Shown one piece after another: positions 60,104-64,000 of a DNA stretch of 64,000 bases. The position numbers were made by a program, and so were the translations under genes. Every line of letters starts with the position of its first letter. The stretch's first letter is position 1. Below the pieces are notes generated by a model. The model saw only the letters and a program-made list of their open reading frames with translations, was not told where the DNA came from and made no database searches. Origin of the DNA: Polynucleobacter duraquae. GTDB lineage: Bacteria; Pseudomonadota; Gammaproteobacteria; Burkholderiales; Burkholderiaceae. The DNA is taken from the NCBI RefSeq assembly GCF_000973625.1, contig NZ_CP007501.1, positions 186,001 to 250,000 on the forward strand, given 5' to 3'.

Positions 60104-61117
60104 CTATGAGCTCTGAGCGCCCAATTGACTATAGAAGCGCCAGGCATCCTCACACATTCTTTCAATTCCATGCTTTGGTTGCCAGCCTAATACTACTCTC
60201 GCTAAGTCACAATTTGCATAATACTCAGCTAGGTCGCCGGGTCGACGCCCAACTATATCGTATGGAATTTTTTTGCCGCTAACTTTTTCAAAGGTTGCGA
60301 CCATTTCAAGGACGCTATTGGGTTTTCCTGTTCCAAGATTCACCACAAGCATACCTGGATTGCACTCTAGATATTCCAAGGCCAAGAAATGACCCATAGC
60401 TAAATCATCAACATGAACATAGTCCCTGAGTCCTGTGCCGTCATGAGTCGGAAAGTCACCTCCAAACACTTTTAGCCTTGAGAGGCGACCCATGGCAATT
60501 TGTCCAATGTAAGGGATCAGATTATTTGGGGTTCCAACGGGATTTTCTCCAATGAGTCCGGAGAGGTGGGCACCAACCGGGTTAAAGTAGCGTAAGCAGG
60601 CAATTTTGAGGTGTGGATTTACTCTCGATATATCTCTAAGAATATCCTCAATCATTAATTTCGTGCGCCCATAAACATTAATGGGAGCGGTGACCATATC
60701 CTCATGATACTCAGTAGTGCGAGACTCACCGTAGACTGTAGCTGATGAAGAAAAGACAAAAGCATCTACCTTAGCTTTTAGCATTTCCTCTAGAAGGCTA
60801 ATGCTGCCAACGACATTGTTGTTGTAGTACCTTAACGGCTCACTTTGGGATTCGTCAACGCTTTTAAGTCCAGCCAAATGAATTACCCCTGAAATTGGGT
60901 GATTAGCAAAGATCGTACCAAGCAATATTCGATTATTAATATCGCCTTCGTAAAATATTGGGTTGGATCCTGAAATCTTTTGGATACCCTCAAGTGCGGA
61001 GAGCTTGCTATTACACAGATTATCCAATATCAGTACTTTATAACCTCTCTCTAACAGGGTCAATACCGTATGGGAGCCAATATATCCAGCACCACCTGTG
61101 ACGAGAATCGTCTTCAT
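60104..61117 (-). CDS. galE: UDP-glucose 4-epimerase
   Basis: Interconverts UDP-glucose and UDP-galactose (or the N-acetyl forms). 337-residue extended SDR with NAD-binding VTGGAGYIGSHTVL, FSSSATVYG and catalytic YGRTK, then YFNPVGAH and RDYVHVDDLA. All core residues are present. It supplies a sugar nucleotide to the island. The glycosyltransferase downstream starts 32 bases after its stop. Confidence 0.93.
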   Translation of the reverse strand: MKTILVTGGAGYIGSHTVLTLLERGYKVLILDNLCNSKLSALEGIQKISGSNPIFYEGDINNRILLGTIFANHPISGVIHLAGLKSVDESQSEPLRYYNNNVVGSISLLEEMLKAKVDAFVFSSSATVYGESRTTEYHEDMVTAPINVYGRTKLMIEDILRDISRVNPHLKIACLRYFNPVGAHLSGLIGENPVGTPNNLIPYIGQIAMGRLSRLKVFGGDFPTHDGTGLRDYVHVDDLAMGHFLALEYLECNPGMLVVNLGTGKPNSVLEMVATFEKVSGKKIPYDIVGRRPGDLAEYYANCDLARVVLGWQPKHGIERMCEDAWRFYSQLGAQSS

Positions 61118-61259
61118 AGTAGATTTAATGTAGAGGTGAGGGTTGATAAATGCTGTAATGGTATTCTGCTTTAAACACGGTACTTATCCTCTATTAATAT
61201 AATGCTCTGTCAAACGTGCTGTCGATGATAATTCATTGCATTAGTCCCTCAAGAAAGCT
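61118..61259 (+). promoter_or_regulatory. Divergent intergenic region with a TATAAT box
   Basis: A perfect TATAAT at 61198-61203 could be the -10 for the ligase-like gene (start 61260), but the -35 is weak (near TTTAAA at 61170). No other structure was seen in these 142 bases between galE and the ligase-like gene. Confidence 0.35.
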
Positions 61260-62589
61260 ATGAAAAACAATTCAATGCGTACTTACACCAAGCTAGACTG
61301 GTTAGTAATGTTTGCCATCTTCATGTTTCCCGTCACTTTTTTGACAGTGCGTCATGGTGTGCATGTTTCGTTATTTGCTTTGCTTCTCATCACATTTTAC
61401 CAATTCTGGCGAGTTGGGTTGAAAAAGATTCAGCTCCTTTACCCGCAGGATTTACTGACCCTTTTTATATTTTCGGGCTTGTTCATTTCAATTTTAATAT
61501 CGCAAACATTTCGTGGGGCAATACATTTTGCGGCATTGGATGGGCCATCTCGAGTCTTATTTGCTGGAATTATTTTTATTTTCCTCAAAGAGTTAAATAT
61601 TCCGTATATTAAAATTCTAAGGATCGCCATACCAGCCGGCCTTATACTTATTTTTTCTATAATAGTAGTGAAGCCTTTAGATCCGTATTGGTCGGGAAGA
61701 TTTTCGATGTATTTTGTGGATCCAAACACATTAGGATCCCAAGTTTTTATTCTTACGCTTTTATCTATAGTGATGATTGGCTGGAATCAGAATCAGTCCA
61801 GTTCTTTGCTGGGAGTTCAGGTGTTGGGCTGTTTAATGGGGTTCTATGTCGCCTTTGGATCTGGATCTCGTGGTGCATGGCTCGCTACCCCCTTTATATT
61901 CGCCCTGTTTATATTTTTAAAAGCCGGAGATATTGCGCATGCTACTAATTTGCAGAGAAAAAAACTCTGGTATCAACTATGCACTATTACTTTATTAATT
62001 TTCAGTTTATTTTTTGTTAGGGTATTTTTTCTTAAATCATTTAGCGCTAATTGATCGAAGTATTGCTGGATATCATGAGGTACGCAATTGGATAAACGGT
62101 GTTGAATTAGATACCTCAATCGGTTCTAGACTGAGCATCTGGAAATTTAGCCTTCAATTCGCCAATGAAAGCGTCTTATTTGGTTATGGCGAAGAAAAAA
62201 ATATGTTGCAGTTCTTACAAAATAGCGCTCTTAATATCCCGGAAAATAAGACTGCAATTAATATACTGGCATTAGCTGGGCCACATAGTGATATTTTGAG
62301 TAAACTGTTGTCAACCGGCATATTTGGTTTGGTTGCTTATCTCGGACTTTTGCTGCTCCCCCTTATTATTTTTTATAGGCATCGCAATGACATTGATCTC
62401 GATAAAAAGATGGCATCAAGGGTTGGCCTATATTACATTGTCGGTGTTTTTATTGCTGGATTTTCTAATGAGCAGCTCTCCTTAAAGTATCTTTGCACGT
62501 TTTATGGTCTGATGATCGTAACCTTAATGGCGCAAGTACTTCATAAATCTTCTAGCGCAGAACAGTCAAAGGCCCAAAGTGGTTTTTAA
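61260..62589 (+). pseudogene. O-antigen ligase-like protein split by a +1 frameshift
   Basis: Polytopic membrane protein of the WaaL/Wzy ligase family. The first frame (61260-62054) carries about nine hydrophobic segments and the family motif FGSGSRGAWLATPF, then stops at KSFSAN. A second frame (from about 62014 to 62589) continues with ALAGPHSDILSKLLSTGIFGLVAYL and more helices. Removing one T from either of two six-T runs (62010-62015 or 62025-62030) joins them; the first run gives a smoother helix (LFLLGYFFLNH). The joined protein is about 440 residues. Confidence 0.75.
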
Positions 62590-62606
62590 TTAATTTGAGT
62601 GGCTTT

Positions 62607-63710
62607 ATGGGTAATGAAAAGGTAGTTCTATTCTCCGACTCCTCCATGAATATTGGAGGCCAAGAGTTACAGGCGCTTCAGCAGATGCATTCTCTTCATG
62701 AGTGCGGGTATCAGCCAATATTACTATGTAAGCCCAAGAGCGCAATAGCTTCTCGTGCAAAGGATGAAGGTCTATGTTTCATTGAGATGCCGTTTCGAAA
62801 TGCGTTTCATATTCCTAGTTTAATGCGGCTTTTACGCTTAGCAAAGGAGAAAAATCCCGTAGCGATGTTTTGTCATGGCAGTCACGACGCCTTAATTTCT
62901 GCTTTAGTAGGAATGGCGCAAATTTTTCTTGGCCGTAAGCGCATTCCCGTTTTTCGAGTGAAAACTTTTCAGCATGGCTACCCTCTATCGTTTGCCTATA
63001 ACTATCTTTTTGCGGGCACGCTAATACCTAGTTATTATTTGCGCTCTAAGTTTATGGCTAATTCAGCTATCAATATTCATAAGCTGCATGTACTTTATCC
63101 TGGGATTAATTTTTCTGGATTAGAAGATCAGGATGCAGTATTGCCGGAGCGTGTACAAATTTGGTTGGATACTCATCGGGGTCCAGTCATATCTCATGGC
63201 GCTATTCTCAGGGGTGAAAAAGGCCACAGCACCATTTTAAAGGCTCTTGTACGCGTCAAGGAGGTATTTCCGAATGTACGATATGTCATTGCGGGTGAGG
63301 GTCAGGATAAGCCCCTGCTAGAGGCAGAGATTATGAGATTAGGGCTTAGCGATAATGTGCTGATGACTGGAATCTTAAAAAAAATTGCACCCCTTTTAAG
63401 GGTGAGTGACATTGCAGTTCTTCCATCTTTGATTGAGCCTTTAGGCATGTTCCAAATCGAGGCGCAATATTTAGAGGTACCAGTGATTGTTAGTAATACT
63501 GGCGGTATTCCTGAGACGATGGTAAATCAAGTGACGGGTTTGATGATTGAGTCTGCAAATGTCGGGGAGTGGGCTAATGCCATTATTTGGATGCTATGTA
63601 ACCCAATCGCCGCAAAGCATATGGCACAAGAAGGTAAAAAGCTTGTGATTGAAAAATTTTCCCTGAATGCTAACAGCGCAGGGTTGGTAAGTCTTATTGA
63701 GAGGGCTTAA
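62607..63710 (+). CDS. Glycosyltransferase family 4-like protein
   Basis: GT-B-fold enzyme of about 367 residues. N-terminal MNIGGQELQALQQMHSL is the usual acceptor-domain glycine-rich motif; the C-terminal part has SHGAILRGEKGHSTILKAL, VIAGEGQDKPLLEAEI and the donor-binding PSLIEPLGMFQIEAQ...VIVSNTGGIPE pattern. ATG 62607 is preferred to TTG 62595. Sugar and linkage cannot be read from sequence. Confidence 0.85.
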   Translation: MGNEKVVLFSDSSMNIGGQELQALQQMHSLHECGYQPILLCKPKSAIASRAKDEGLCFIEMPFRNAFHIPSLMRLLRLAKEKNPVAMFCHGSHDALISALVGMAQIFLGRKRIPVFRVKTFQHGYPLSFAYNYLFAGTLIPSYYLRSKFMANSAINIHKLHVLYPGINFSGLEDQDAVLPERVQIWLDTHRGPVISHGAILRGEKGHSTILKALVRVKEVFPNVRYVIAGEGQDKPLLEAEIMRLGLSDNVLMTGILKKIAPLLRVSDIAVLPSLIEPLGMFQIEAQYLEVPVIVSNTGGIPETMVNQVTGLMIESANVGEWANAIIWMLCNPIAAKHMAQEGKKLVIEKFSLNANSAGLVSLIERA

Positions 63711-64000
63711 TTAAATCCATTCAAAAGTATGATTTTTTCTTAAGCCGTGCACAGACATGCCATATTTTTTGACTTCGTCTTGGCAAGATTGAGATTGATG
63801 TTTTTTTGCTTGAATCTTGACTAGCTTTCTTTGAATCCAGCTTTGGTTGAGCAACTTGTAGTTATAGCGGTTGGCTAATCCATCTTTCTCAGATAGTCCC
63901 CTCTCTTGCTTCATAGCGGTTTGGGTAATCGACCCAAAGTGATGCAACCACGATGCCCCCGTTATCGAAGTTTGAATATTTGATTTTTTGAGTTCATTAA
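63711..64000 (-). CDS. Glycosyltransferase (GT2-like), C-terminal part
   Basis: The frame is open to the window end, so the start is outside. The visible ~95 residues include ASWLHHFGSITQTAMKQERGLS, NRYNYKLLNQSW and VHGLRKNHTFEWI. This resembles the tail of family 2 glycosyltransferases, where a HFG motif follows the catalytic domain. Its stop abuts the stop of the upstream glycosyltransferase gene. The family call is moderately sure. Confidence 0.6.
   Translation of the reverse strand, partial: NELKKSNIQTSITGASWLHHFGSITQTAMKQERGLSEKDGLANRYNYKLLNQSWIQRKLVKIQAKKHQSQSCQDEVKKYGMSVHGLRKNHTFEWI

Noticed and set aside
60073-60171. Upstream extension of the frameshifted glycosyltransferase into galE
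   Set aside because: It would overlap the galE C-terminus by 68 bases; MHKFKKILVV at 60072 is the natural start.

Overview
The window looks like chromosomal DNA of a betaproteobacterium in the Burkholderiales, most likely Polynucleobacter or a close relative. This is inferred from moderate GC, lean spacing, gene orders typical of the order (ispB / rplU-rpmA-obgE-proB; tlpA / aroQ-accB-accC-prmA; fur / bamE-dapB-leuS-lptE-holA-proA; yqgE-ruvX-pyrR-pyrB) and a Lys/Ala-rich histone H1-like protein. No database search was possible. I saw no rRNA, tRNA, CRISPR array, insertion sequence or prophage.

Layout. 1-4.1 kb: end of a glycine-reductase-family gene, ispB, L21/L27, the GTPase ObgE and a short glutamate 5-kinase. 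4.1-10.2 kb: a CNP1-like lipoprotein and rppH, proS, ffh, a YpjD/CcsA-like membrane protein and a membrane-anchored AmpD. 10.2-15.4 kb: class Ia ribonucleotide reductase nrdAB behind a promoter with two NrdR-box-like sites, then an H1-like gene with a striking frameshift signal. 15.4-21.2 kb, minus strand: tlpA, aroQ, accB, accC, a prmA-DUF3426 fusion and a PfkB kinase. 21.2-35.9 kb: mpl, an SDR reductase, an RNB exoribonuclease, a TonB-like protein, aroE, mtgA, pyrF, corA, the thiL-pgpA-pncC operon, maeB, an orphan barstar-like gene and rsmE. 35.9-49.1 kb: tkt, gap, fur, bamE, dapB, leuS, lptE, holA, proA, a hemJ-like gene, an rlmL-like methyltransferase and a 56-residue rubredoxin. 49.1-56.3 kb: hemL, apaH, phrB, a YdcF-like gene, yqgE, ruvX, pyrR and pyrB. 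56.3-64 kb: an AT-rich surface-glycan island with glycosyltransferases, a methyltransferase, galE and an O-antigen-ligase-like gene. Two island genes are broken by single-base changes in homopolymers.

Most genes are core housekeeping: translation, envelope lipid and peptidoglycan supply, dNTP and pyrimidine synthesis, proline, aromatic and lysine biosynthesis, and LPS/outer-membrane assembly. The most notable observations are: (1) a textbook -1 frameshift arrangement (A AAA AAG, 7-nt spacer, 7-bp stem-loop) at the stop codon of the histone H1-like gene; (2) an L11 methyltransferase fused to a transmembrane DUF3426 domain; (3) AmpD fused to a membrane-anchored zinc-ribbon domain; (4) an intrinsic terminator ending a few bases before the obgE start codon; (5) a paired NrdR-type operator embedded in the nrdAB promoter; and (6) homopolymer frameshifts in the glycan island.
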